Notes under the pieces: generated by a model
The model's database searches: none
What the model was told of the DNA's origin: nothing
What the model saw: only the letters and a program-made list of their open reading frames with translations
In this document: in pieces, positions 50,879 to 59,765 of the stretch
Layout: each line of letters begins with the position of its first letter
Numbering within the stretch: position 1 is the stretch's first letter
Virus record (IMG/VR): IMGVR_UViG_3300009151_000080
Location: 1-60,430 of that record
Length of the DNA stretch: 60,430 nt
Source: a virus
Direction: 5' to 3' (one strand)
Translations under genes and position numbers: made by a program

Positions 50879-52627
50879 ATGACTAAAATATTAAATACCC
50901 TCCGTGTTACTGGTACAAGTTCCACATCACAAGCATTAGGTGTTACTGGTGGATATGCTCTATTCAATGATATAAGACTTAGTAAAGGAATAACTTATTC
51001 TTCCGGATCTTATAGTGTCGCTGTTATAAACTTAACAACCGGTAGAATAGAAATGGTTTCTGTATCTTCCTTGGGTATAACCGGTGGATCTAGTGGAACA
51101 GGAGGACCTAACTATGTTAATCCAGGTTTATCTGGACAAGTTGCTTTTTATACAGGAGCTACTTCGGTATCTGGTACTTCAAGTCTTTATTTTACACAAT
51201 CAAGTATTCTTTTCAGTGGATTAACAGGAGTAAGTATAACTAATAATACAACTAACTATATACCAACATCTGTATTAGATGTAATACCATTTGGCGGATC
51301 CTCAACATACTCTGCCTTTAAAGTAAGAAATTCTACAGGTTCAAATCCAAATTCAATAAATGTTTTATATAATGGTAATGTTGGATTTGGAACAGATAAC
51401 CCCCAAACTAAACTACATATTAACTCAACACAATCTGGAGCTTTTAGATTAAATGACACAACTGAGTCTCTAGGATATTATCTAGTATCGGATGTAGATG
51501 GAGTTGGTACGTGGACACAATCTCAACAATATGAATTTGGAATAGGTCTAACATCAACCAATGAGTATCCAATATCAGTTGTATCAGTTGACTTGACTCC
51601 TTATTCTGGATTAACATTATCACCGGGATTGGGAATAGATCCTAACTTAGCTGGGTTAGGATTAACATACTCATCAGGAGTTATATCAATAGACTCAAAA
51701 GTCATTTATTGGAGTTATGGTATGGGAACAACCCTAACAATAGACCCAACCAAACTTGACTATGTTTATGTTATAACAACCGGATCATATCTAATAACGA
51801 TTGATACATCATTAGTGGATGGGATAGATGGATTTCAATTTACTTTATTGAAAGATGATAGTGATATTGGTGTAGTATATACTACAATAAATGAATATTT
51901 CTCATCAGTTAACAACTCAAGATTAACTAGACAAAATCAAGTAATACAGTATAAGTATGACTCATATGATGGAATATGGAAAGCTTATATTTTAGATGAG
52001 GGTGTTGTACCACCAATGACTGTATTGGCTAATATGGGTACCGATTATGCTCATGTTGAAGAGTTCCCAGTCATTGATATAAATGATACTATACAAAAAT
52101 CTCTAAATTATACAGAGGGATCATTTACTAATGATTGGTTAAGCGGTACTATATATTCTTGTTTTAGAAAGTTAAGTCTACCATCCGGAGGATCATCACT
52201 TGATTTAACTACAGGTAACTATATCGGAGATACAACTGTCCCAGCATACTCAATGGTTCAAGGTAAATCATTTAGAATATTTTTAACTGGTACTGTAACA
52301 ACCACCGTACCAACTACAAATATTCTAAAGATTAAATTATACATGGGGACAATACTACTAAGCAATGATTATACGTTGAGTACTTCATTAACAAATGAAC
52401 CATTTAGATTATCATATGAGATAAAAATTGGAGATGTTGGTGTATCTGGTTCAGTACATAGTAGTGGTATTTTCACATTACAAAATGATCAACTACACTT
52501 GTTCGATAATACAACTTGGGGGCAAGGAGTCGATACTACAAATAGTAATGTTATCGATGTTGTACTAGGTAGTGATGGTGACGCATCATATGAGATCTAT
52601 CACTCAACAATAGAAAGATTAGCTTAA
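50879..52627 (+). CDS. Tail fibre-like protein
   Basis: 582 residues, Gly/Ser/Thr-rich and beta-patterned. NGNVGFGTDNPQTKLHINST is the common 'VGIGT..P..KLHV' motif of phage tail fibres and Bacteroidota surface proteins. Two-part layout: N-terminal repetitive shaft (TGGSSGTGGPNYVNPGLSGQ) and C-terminal beta domain (FQFTLLKDDSDIGVVYTTIN). Candidate receptor-binding or fibre shaft protein. Starts a three-gene plus-strand run with spacing of 2 and 1 bases. Confidence 0.65.
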   Translation: MTKILNTLRVTGTSSTSQALGVTGGYALFNDIRLSKGITYSSGSYSVAVINLTTGRIEMVSVSSLGITGGSSGTGGPNYVNPGLSGQVAFYTGATSVSGTSSLYFTQSSILFSGLTGVSITNNTTNYIPTSVLDVIPFGGSSTYSAFKVRNSTGSNPNSINVLYNGNVGFGTDNPQTKLHINSTQSGAFRLNDTTESLGYYLVSDVDGVGTWTQSQQYEFGIGLTSTNEYPISVVSVDLTPYSGLTLSPGLGIDPNLAGLGLTYSSGVISIDSKVIYWSYGMGTTLTIDPTKLDYVYVITTGSYLITIDTSLVDGIDGFQFTLLKDDSDIGVVYTTINEYFSSVNNSRLTRQNQVIQYKYDSYDGIWKAYILDEGVVPPMTVLANMGTDYAHVEEFPVIDINDTIQKSLNYTEGSFTNDWLSGTIYSCFRKLSLPSGGSSLDLTTGNYIGDTTVPAYSMVQGKSFRIFLTGTVTTTVPTTNILKIKLYMGTILLSNDYTLSTSLTNEPFRLSYEIKIGDVGVSGSVHSSGIFTLQNDQLHLFDNTTWGQGVDTTNSNVIDVVLGSDGDASYEIYHSTIERLA

Positions 52628-52629
52628 TC

Positions 52630-53421
52630 ATGACATCAGGTGGATTAAATATTATTAATAGACTATATGATAAATATGGAGAAGTACATTGGATTGATTT
52701 CAATGACATAGCTACTTATACGGATCGATCACTTCCAGTAAGTGGTGATTCTATAATTTCGTGTGCTCCAAGATTCGGAGACTCTTCAATAGTTAGTGGA
52801 ACATCTAATCCAAAATTTAGAACAACAAATAGAAACTTTATCGAAATTGGAGAGGCACCTCTTATCGCCACATTAATATCTGGTAATGAACTAGCCAGGT
52901 CAATCTACATAGTACATAGATACACAGGAACAGAATCAATATCTGGATCAAATACTTTATTCTATATAGGAGCTTTTGATTTATCACAATATATATGGTC
53001 ATACAGGAACCCAATAGAGATAGGTCTACCAAATACTGATTATAATATTGACTATTCAGGAAGCTCCACCAAAATAAAGTCCGATTATGGTTCTACTTCG
53101 ATTAACTATATCTTCTCTTCAAGGGATACCAGAGATGGTATACAGAACGCAAAACTACACACAGACCCAGAAAGTGAAGTTAATCTAAATGGGTTCTGTA
53201 GTGTATCGTCAAATAATGGTACTGCTCTATATACTTCTGGTGGTAACATTTGGTTATGGTTAGGTGGTAAACCAAATGTTGATCCATCAAACCCAGATGA
53301 CGGAGTATCTTTAGGAGACTATGATATAGGAGAAATTATTATAGTTGGTGCTTATGTATCAGATCAAGAGGATAAAGATATTATATCATACTTGAATAAT
53401 AAATGGAAAGATTGGAGTTAA
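52630..53421 (+). CDS. Concanavalin-A/LamG-like lectin protein 1
   Basis: 263 residues. HWIDFNDIATYTDRSL at the N-terminus and DYDIGEIIIVGAYVSDQEDK to YLNNKWKDW at the C-terminus frame a jelly-roll of the LamG type, in which the last lines read 'iaEiiiy...ls..e...i..YL..KW'. Sister of the next gene, which has the same frame. Likely binds host surface glycans as part of a fibre; adjacent to fibre genes. Confidence 0.6.
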   Translation: MTSGGLNIINRLYDKYGEVHWIDFNDIATYTDRSLPVSGDSIISCAPRFGDSSIVSGTSNPKFRTTNRNFIEIGEAPLIATLISGNELARSIYIVHRYTGTESISGSNTLFYIGAFDLSQYIWSYRNPIEIGLPNTDYNIDYSGSSTKIKSDYGSTSINYIFSSRDTRDGIQNAKLHTDPESEVNLNGFCSVSSNNGTALYTSGGNIWLWLGGKPNVDPSNPDDGVSLGDYDIGEIIIVGAYVSDQEDKDIISYLNNKWKDWS

Positions 53422-53422
53422 T

Positions 53423-54229
53423 ATGCCTATATACACTATATCAAGAAGACCAGACGAAATACCAGATTTAATACATTGGTTTGATGCTGCAGATATATCT
53501 ACTATAAATAATGGTAGTTCAGATACCAACCTACCATATGTTTTAAAGTTACAAGATAAAGTATCAAGTATGTTATTATCATCAGATACTCATGGTGATA
53601 TACCAACACTAGTTGGACCAAACCCTGAACTAAATTACAATACTGGTATATATTTTAGTGGACATCCCGGTACAGATACTTTAAGTGGATTCTTTCCGGA
53701 CACTAGTTTCAATACTAAAAAAACAATATTCTATGTTTTTACAACAAAACCATACATAGATGAGAGGTTCTATTGTTATAAATTTTCAATACTTAATCCA
53801 GGTAATCGATTACTATCCGGAGCCTTCGGTGGTTGGTCTAATATATCCTTATATACAAATGGAGATTCTCTATTTTATTTAGAAACTCCAGAATCTTTAT
53901 CATACGCTGATTTAGATTTTGGTAAGATACCAAAAAATAAAATCAACATAGTTTCAATAAGTACCGATGATATAGTTAAATCAGTTCGAATGGATCCTGT
54001 CGATACGGAATATTTATACACTACCCCAAATGGTATATCACTTGAAACACGATCAAAACTTATTTTAGGAGATGTCACTGATGTATCATACACACCAGAT
54101 CCCAGTAACAAACCATTTGCGAATCAGTTGGATAATATTTTTTGTGAGATGTTGATTTACAATAGAGCTTTAACGGAAGAAGAAGTAAATAAAGTAAACC
54201 AATATTTGAAAACTAAATGGATTGGTTAA
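53423..54229 (+). CDS. Concanavalin-A/LamG-like lectin protein 2
   Basis: 268 residues. Shares with its neighbour the frame 'P.LIHWFDAADISTI ... IYFSG ... IFCEMLIYNRALTEEEVNKV ... YLKTKW'. Sequence identity between the two is low except for these landmarks, so the duplication is old or selection is diversifying. Function: probable glycan-binding tail protein. 3' end overlaps a convergent gene by 17 bases. Confidence 0.6.
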   Translation: MPIYTISRRPDEIPDLIHWFDAADISTINNGSSDTNLPYVLKLQDKVSSMLLSSDTHGDIPTLVGPNPELNYNTGIYFSGHPGTDTLSGFFPDTSFNTKKTIFYVFTTKPYIDERFYCYKFSILNPGNRLLSGAFGGWSNISLYTNGDSLFYLETPESLSYADLDFGKIPKNKINIVSISTDDIVKSVRMDPVDTEYLYTTPNGISLETRSKLILGDVTDVSYTPDPSNKPFANQLDNIFCEMLIYNRALTEEEVNKVNQYLKTKWIG

Positions 54230-54488
54230 TAAGATCCAGTACTATTTGTAGGTTATTATTATTAAACCCTTCCAATGGTTTACCACCTTTTTTAAGATAA
54301 TCTTGATATAATGATTGATAATCATCATAAACATAAAAATTACCATCTTTATCCATGAGTACTTCAGTACTACTTGGTGATAAGGTAACTGGTAGTTTCT
54401 GTTCGGGATATGATGGTCCCATGTGTTGTCCGACTAATTCCCAACCACTTATTGATTCTAAGAACTGAAACCAATTTTTAATCTTCAT
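54213..54488 (-). CDS. CTS-like small protein, unknown
   Basis: 91 residues from the Met at 54488 (MKIKNWFQFLESISGWELVG). FQFLES resembles the capsid-targeting peptide YQEFIAE with a cut after FLE. Body: EQKLPVTLSPSSTEVLMDKD, YVYDDYQSLYQDYLKKGG. No family. Overlaps the stop of the upstream minus-strand gene by 11 bases. Confidence 0.5.
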   Translation of the reverse strand: MKIKNWFQFLESISGWELVGQHMGPSYPEQKLPVTLSPSSTEVLMDKDGNFYVYDDYQSLYQDYLKKGGKPLEGFNNNNLQIVLDLINQSI

Positions 54489-54936
54489 TATTAATATGTA
54501 TTTTTTCAAAGAACTCTTCTCCACTACGAAGTGAGTAAGTATCCTTTTGGAAGTTATATTTTATATCATATAAGAATCTATCATAGAGATAAGCTTTTTC
54601 ATCATGTTTAAGACTTATTATAGACTTCTCATTTTCAAAGTCATTATAAATAGAAATAATCTCATCTTCTATTCTACCATTTTTATCATAAAGATCACAT
54701 ATAACCTTTTTCTTACTTTCCAGTAGATTAGATATTTTAAGAAAAGCATCATTTTTGGATAAACCAGAAAATTCCCTAAAGTCAGATTCTAATATAGAAT
54801 CATACTTAGATAAGAAATCTTCTTCCCTTTTGGTTAGAGTAATACGATCATGAATCTTATCCAAGATAAGATTTAACTCTATATCCTTTACAGACTCACG
54901 AAGTGATAGATATTTAGACCATTTTTCGAATTTCAT
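54478..54936 (-). CDS. CTS-like protein with ILDKI..EEDFL motif
   Basis: 152 residues from the Met at 54936 (MKFEKWSKYLSLRESVKDIE). A capsid-targeting-like start is followed at once by LILDKIHDRITLTKREEDFL, the motif that sits at the C-terminus in two other proteins here. The rest is charged and helical. No family recognised. Confidence 0.5.
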   Translation of the reverse strand: MKFEKWSKYLSLRESVKDIELNLILDKIHDRITLTKREEDFLSKYDSILESDFREFSGLSKNDAFLKISNLLESKKKVICDLYDKNGRIEDEIISIYNDFENEKSIISLKHDEKAYLYDRFLYDIKYNFQKDTYSLRSGEEFFEKIHINNED

Positions 54937-54981
54937 TATTATCATGATATTAATATATATATTAAAGGTAAATAATATATT

Positions 54982-54989
54982 TATATATA
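54982..54989 (+). promoter_or_regulatory. Putative late promoter of the tape-measure candidate
   Basis: TATATATA followed by CCTATATAATATTTC, 24 bases before the ATG at 55014. Confidence 0.45.
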
Positions 54990-55013
54990 CCTATATAATA
55001 TTTCAAAGAAATA

Positions 55014-58000
55014 ATGGATAAGAAACTACTTGATGCTCTTAATAATTTATCGGTTGCCTTACAACAAATAGCGGATTCCTTAGATCCTAAAAAGAAGAAA
55101 ACTTCTTCTATTGGTAATGCACTTAGTACAAATAACATTGATAAAAAGTTAAAATCAATAGATGCTGGTATTAAACAGATACAAAGTGATAATAAACAAA
55201 TTATAAAAAATCAAGAAAAGATTTTAAGTGGTCAACAAACACTATTAAGTCTAAGTAAAAAACAACCAACTAAAGTTTCACCTCTAGATAAAGTAACAGA
55301 TCCAAATCAGGATAGTGGAATAAAAGGTGGATTGGGTACAGTATTAATGATCGCTGCTGGTGTACTAGCAATAGGATTAGCATTCAAGATTATCGGTAAT
55401 GTAAATGTTATGTCAGTATTAGCAATAGCCCTAGCACTACCACTAATAGCGATGGCGTTTGAGGAGATTGCAAAGATGAAAGACCTGAAACCTGAACAGA
55501 TGAAAAATCTAGTTAAAGTTTCGGTTGCGATGGCTACGGCTATAACTCTTTCATCTTGGATATTAGCATTTGTTATACCGATTAGTATTTCTCAGTTAGG
55601 TACTTCAATAGCAATAGCTGCTATGTTCACGGTTGTTTCATATGGATTAAATAATATATTAAAAAATATTAAAGACATAAAACCAGCTCAAATAAAAAAC
55701 TTAGCCTTAGTGATGGCTGCTGTATCTCTTGCAATTGTTGCCTCATCCTTGATTTTAAATTTTGTTATACCAGTTAGTCCAGGTCAATTAATAACTTCTA
55801 TTCTAATAGCTGGTATGTTTACTGCAGTATCATATGGGTTTGATAAATTATTGACCGGATTAAGAAAAGTTAAAACAACAGACTTAGCAAATCTAGCAAT
55901 ATTACCGTTAATAATGTTAGCAATATCAGTTGCGATTGTTGCCTCATCTGTAATATTACAAGGGGTAATACCAATAAGTTTACCTCAACTAGCAACCGCT
56001 ATAGTTATTGCAGCGATGTTTGGTGTAATATCATTAGGCATGGGTAAAATGTTGGAAGGACTAAGAGACATCCAACCACAAGACTATGCTATTTTAGAAG
56101 AACTACCAGTTATATTCACACTATTCTCAATAGCAATCGTTATATCATCTGCAATACTACAAGCAGTAAGACCGGTTAATCTCTTTAAGTTACTTACAGC
56201 TGTTGCTATAGCAGCTGCCTTTGTTGTTATATCATATTCTATTAAACCACTAATGGAAGGAATAAAAGGAGTTAGCCTAAAGGATATCGCAATAGGTGGA
56301 TTAGTATTAGTATCCATAACCCTAGCTATCGTTGCTGCTTCGTGGATTCTCATGGGGATGGCTCCTATTAAATTCTCAACTGTTATTTTATTTGCAACCA
56401 CAGCATTGGCTATCGCAGTATCCTCTGTTGCATTAGCAATTGCATTCAAATTAATAAATGCAATTGGAAAGCCAGTAGAATATGCGTTAGGTGGGTTATC
56501 AGTACTCATAATAGCAGGTGTAATTGCTTTATCTTCAAGAATATTATCTTTAGGTGATTATAAAGAAGGATCTTATCCAGGTATTGGATGGACACTTGGA
56601 GTTGGATTATCTCTTGTTCTATTTGGTGGAGCAACTCTTTTACTTGGTATGTTGGTTATGGAGACAGGAGGTACAGCATTAGCTGTATTAGCATTGGGTG
56701 CTCTTGCTATGGGTATGGTGGCTTTAACAATAGTAGGTATATCTCAAATATTAAAATTGGGTGATTATAAAGAAGGAAACTACCCGTCTATAGGTTGGTC
56801 AATGGGAGTTGGATTAGCTTTATATCCTTTAGCATTCTCGGCCATGTTAATAGGAGCTCTTGTTCTTACTGGAGTTGGTGCTGTAGCTTTGGGTGTTGGT
56901 TTACTAACAATGTATGGTATTGCAAAAACCGTAGTTAAAATTGCTAAGTTATTTAATGGTGTTAACTGGAGTAAATATCCGGATGTCAAGTGGGCAAAGG
57001 GTGTTGGTACATCACTATCAGCATTTGGTAAAATAATGGGAGATGTTGGACTAAAGGGCATTCTCTTAAATAAGATAGGAGCTATATTTGGTACCGGACC
57101 AGAGGATTTAGCAGACCAAATGATTAAGGTTGATAAGAAATTTGCGGATGCTGGAGATACAGCCTTCACAAAATATCCAAACCAAGATTGGGCAAATAAT
57201 GTTGGTGGTCTACTTTTAAAATTTGCAGAGTTACAAACAAGTGGTGGTGTTGGTGGATTTGTTGCAGGACTAACTGGAAATCTTAAACGCACAGCTCAAT
57301 CTATAGTAGATGTTGATAAAAAACTAGCAGAAGGTAACTATACGAAATATCCAAAATCTGATTGGTCAACAAGTGTTGCTACTTTATTAAAGTCATTTGC
57401 TGATGCTAGTAGTAGCAGTTCATTAGGTGATGCGTTAAAAAATAAATTAACAGGATCTCCATTCACTGCTATAGCTCAAAATATAGTAGATGTATCTAAA
57501 AAACTATCAGAGGGTAAATACACAAATGGTATGCCTGGTGACTACATGACCTCACTAGCTAATAATATCAAGTCATTTATAGAGGTATCAAACTTACTAG
57601 ATAATAGTAAGCTTGGTAATGTAAACAACACCGTCGATAACATTAAAAAAATATCAGATGGATATTCAGAACTAGCCAAGGGACTCAATAAGATTGGTGG
57701 TGAACTTAGTAAAATAGATACTGATAAACTACAAGCCCTAAAAAACTTAACTGGTTCCATAGTACTTATGTCCTTGATGGATTCAGATCAGTTTGAGAAA
57801 ATGATGTCTGCTTTAGAAGACAAGGCGAAGATATTTGTTGGTGTAATGAATGATCTTGATGGAGGCGAATCTAAGGGATTAAAGACTGGAACTTCTGCTG
57901 TCAAGACACCTTCTGGTGGAACAGCTAATAATCAAAAAACTATAAATGACTTATATTTAGTTATGTCATCAGTTGACGCTAGTTTATCATCAATTGCTAA

Positions 58001-58079
58001 GTCAAGTGGTAATGTCTCTAAGTATGTTGATGAGATAAGAACCGGTGAGAGTCCACTTAAAAGGGACAAGAAAAAATAA
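55014..58079 (+). CDS. Probable tape-measure protein with membrane-like repeats
   Basis: 1021 residues. Residues 1-85 are a coiled coil, then a hydrophobic part (about 105-640) with five tandem units of about 65 residues from 158 to 480, each opening with a polar 'K..Q.KNL' segment and containing two hydrophobic helices. Two 'LGDYKEG.YP.IGW..GVG' units and four 'KYP...W...V...L..FA' units follow, with a mostly helical end. Length, coiled coil and transmembrane-like helices fit a tail tape-measure protein that sets tail length and may form a DNA channel in the host membrane. No named domain was recognised. Confidence 0.6.
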   Translation: MDKKLLDALNNLSVALQQIADSLDPKKKKTSSIGNALSTNNIDKKLKSIDAGIKQIQSDNKQIIKNQEKILSGQQTLLSLSKKQPTKVSPLDKVTDPNQDSGIKGGLGTVLMIAAGVLAIGLAFKIIGNVNVMSVLAIALALPLIAMAFEEIAKMKDLKPEQMKNLVKVSVAMATAITLSSWILAFVIPISISQLGTSIAIAAMFTVVSYGLNNILKNIKDIKPAQIKNLALVMAAVSLAIVASSLILNFVIPVSPGQLITSILIAGMFTAVSYGFDKLLTGLRKVKTTDLANLAILPLIMLAISVAIVASSVILQGVIPISLPQLATAIVIAAMFGVISLGMGKMLEGLRDIQPQDYAILEELPVIFTLFSIAIVISSAILQAVRPVNLFKLLTAVAIAAAFVVISYSIKPLMEGIKGVSLKDIAIGGLVLVSITLAIVAASWILMGMAPIKFSTVILFATTALAIAVSSVALAIAFKLINAIGKPVEYALGGLSVLIIAGVIALSSRILSLGDYKEGSYPGIGWTLGVGLSLVLFGGATLLLGMLVMETGGTALAVLALGALAMGMVALTIVGISQILKLGDYKEGNYPSIGWSMGVGLALYPLAFSAMLIGALVLTGVGAVALGVGLLTMYGIAKTVVKIAKLFNGVNWSKYPDVKWAKGVGTSLSAFGKIMGDVGLKGILLNKIGAIFGTGPEDLADQMIKVDKKFADAGDTAFTKYPNQDWANNVGGLLLKFAELQTSGGVGGFVAGLTGNLKRTAQSIVDVDKKLAEGNYTKYPKSDWSTSVATLLKSFADASSSSSLGDALKNKLTGSPFTAIAQNIVDVSKKLSEGKYTNGMPGDYMTSLANNIKSFIEVSNLLDNSKLGNVNNTVDNIKKISDGYSELAKGLNKIGGELSKIDTDKLQALKNLTGSIVLMSLMDSDQFEKMMSALEDKAKIFVGVMNDLDGGESKGLKTGTSAVKTPSGGTANNQKTINDLYLVMSSVDASLSSIAKSSGNVSKYVDEIRTGESPLKRDKKK
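55485..56453 (+). repeat. Five ~65-residue hydrophobic tandem repeats
   Basis: Units start near LKPEQMKNL, IKPAQIKNL, TTDLANLAI, IQPQDYAIL and VSLKDIAIG; each has 'LAIVASS' and 'ATAIVIAAMF' type helices. In frame, well-diverged in DNA, so protein-level repeats rather than recent duplication. Confidence 0.8.
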
Positions 58080-58109
58080 ACATTAGTTTATTTTTAAATA
58101 TAAATTAAT

Positions 58110-58523
58110 ATGAAAAAAATATCACTATATTTCGAATATCGAAGATCTCTTGGTAAGATTAAGAAACAACTGATGTCACAATACTCAGCTCGTGTTGATC
58201 GAGTTGGTAGAATCTACACAGTAATAAATATACCAGTGGAGTTAGTAGAACCATATAATATGAGAAAATCTGATATCGATAGCGTGGCACAAAACTTTGT
58301 TAGAGAGTACACGTCAGCATTATCTAATTTCCTAAATTCAAATGGATTACTTGAGCTATATGACTTTTACGATATAGAAAAGGTGGAAAAGTATAGTTAC
58401 TTAATAGTATTTGGATTTTCCATATTCAATACTCAGAAGGTAGCAAAAAATCTACTTTTCTGGGGATTACCTATTTTAACAATAACTACACTTTTAACTT
58501 GGTTATATTTTAGATACCACTAA
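58110..58523 (+). CDS. Small protein with C-terminal membrane helix, CTS-like start
   Basis: 137 residues starting MKKISLYFEYRRSLG, weakly like the capsid-targeting group (YFE). C-terminal helix LLFWGLPILTITTLLTWLYF suggests membrane insertion. Body: VDRVGRIYTVINIPVELVEP. No family recognised. Follows the tape-measure candidate on the same strand. Confidence 0.5.
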   Translation: MKKISLYFEYRRSLGKIKKQLMSQYSARVDRVGRIYTVINIPVELVEPYNMRKSDIDSVAQNFVREYTSALSNFLNSNGLLELYDFYDIEKVEKYSYLIVFGFSIFNTQKVAKNLLFWGLPILTITTLLTWLYFRYH

Positions 58524-58566
58524 ACTTTTATCAGTTATATAGTTATAATATAAAAATATAAATATT

Positions 58567-58998
58567 ATGGCTGACGAAAGTAAGTATTATGAACTCTGTC
58601 AAGAGACAGAAAACATTTTTATGAAATGCTTTAACAAAAAAGCAATACCATTCAAGTTAGGTTTACAATTTGTGGGATGTGACCAAAAAATGTTGATTAA
58701 GATTAGTAAACTCCCTGACCAATACGCATTTCTTTTAAACAATGATTTACTTATCAGTATCAATGATAAGTTGATGAGTGTATTTGACGATGAATCTATC
58801 CAAATCCTTATGGAGCAAGAGATTGATAAAATATCAATCAATATGGATAATGGAAAAATTAAAATGGTTAAACCAGATTTAACAACTTTTTCAAGTCTTA
58901 TTAATAAATATGGTATAGACAAGATTACCAAGGCGAACCAAGTTCAGGAACTTTATGCTGAACAAAAACAAGACGCGGAAGAAGATTTTCTCGTTTAA
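58567..58998 (+). CDS. Conserved-type phage protein, possible inactive metallopeptidase-like domain
   Basis: 143 residues. LLISINDKLMSVFDDESIQI, then LMEQEIDKISINMDNGKIKM, recalls the phage metallopeptidase-type fold (PF18894-like), but HExxH is replaced by EQEID, so if related it is not a peptidase. LTTFSSLINKYGIDKITKAN follows. Weak assignment. Probably virion-assembly related by its neighbours. Confidence 0.4.
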   Translation: MADESKYYELCQETENIFMKCFNKKAIPFKLGLQFVGCDQKMLIKISKLPDQYAFLLNNDLLISINDKLMSVFDDESIQILMEQEIDKISINMDNGKIKMVKPDLTTFSSLINKYGIDKITKANQVQELYAEQKQDAEEDFLV

Positions 58999-59018
58999 TA
59001 TAAAATAAAATAAATAAT

Positions 59019-59732
59019 ATGGAAAAACAAGTTTTAGAAACAAATGTGGTAAAACCAAGTTTATCTATCTTTGAGAACGAACAAGAACATCGTTTAATCT
59101 CAGTTGAAACTGAGACTAATCTAGATTCTAAGATCGCAGATATAGAAAACTTTATGAGTAATAATACCGGGAAAGGTAAAAGCGAACTAGAAAAGGATAA
59201 CCTTTATGGCGAAGCTAAAGAACTTTGGAATAAGTATGCTGAAGAATTAAGAAATGTAAACTACACTTTCTATCTTAACAGAAAGCAGTATCAGTTCATA
59301 ACTGACTTATTACTAGACGGTTTGGAATATGATGTTAATACTATATTCCTAGCTATTGAACTAACTGAAATGTTGGGAGAGTGGAAGAATACAGGATCTG
59401 CTAAAGATGATAAAAGCGTACAGGGATATATATCTGACGCAACTGAAATCACATACATATATCACTTAATAGCAAAACATAAAGTTAAGGGTCTAAAAAA
59501 TGCATCTTATCGTTTTGCTGAGGTTCTTAAAAGAATTGGAAACATTTCAAAGGTTATCGCTTACTACGATACTCACGCTAAGAATCTTTCTAAAGATATA
59601 CAAGACTGGGTAGCTTCTTTTGAAGACGGTGTCTTTATAGAAGGAAAGGACTGGGGTAAAACACCAGAAGCTTCTACAGAAAGTACAGAACCAAAAAAAG
59701 GTAAGAAGAAAACCGAAACAACTCAAGCATAA
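59019..59732 (+). CDS. Unknown 237-residue protein
   Basis: Helical, soluble protein (NNVTFYLNRKQYQF-type middle: YTFYLNRKQYQFITDLLLDG; LAIELTEMLGEWKNTG) with a Lys/Thr/Glu-rich tail (STEPKKGKKKTETTQA). No family recognised. Third gene of a plus-strand run after the tape-measure candidate; the terminator contains its stop codon. Confidence 0.5.
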   Translation: MEKQVLETNVVKPSLSIFENEQEHRLISVETETNLDSKIADIENFMSNNTGKGKSELEKDNLYGEAKELWNKYAEELRNVNYTFYLNRKQYQFITDLLLDGLEYDVNTIFLAIELTEMLGEWKNTGSAKDDKSVQGYISDATEITYIYHLIAKHKVKGLKNASYRFAEVLKRIGNISKVIAYYDTHAKNLSKDIQDWVASFEDGVFIEGKDWGKTPEASTESTEPKKGKKKTETTQA

Positions 59733-59765
59733 TAAGAAACCCTCTCAATAGAGGGTTTCTTATTT
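59731..59765. terminator. Bidirectional terminator
   Basis: A hairpin of AAGAAACCCTCT and AGAGGGTTTCTT with a short CAAT-type loop, between convergent genes. Confidence 0.85.

Noticed and set aside
56084-57292. Antisense frames of 141 and 170 residues in the tape-measure candidate
   Set aside because: They mirror Ala/Ile-rich coding repeats on the plus strand.
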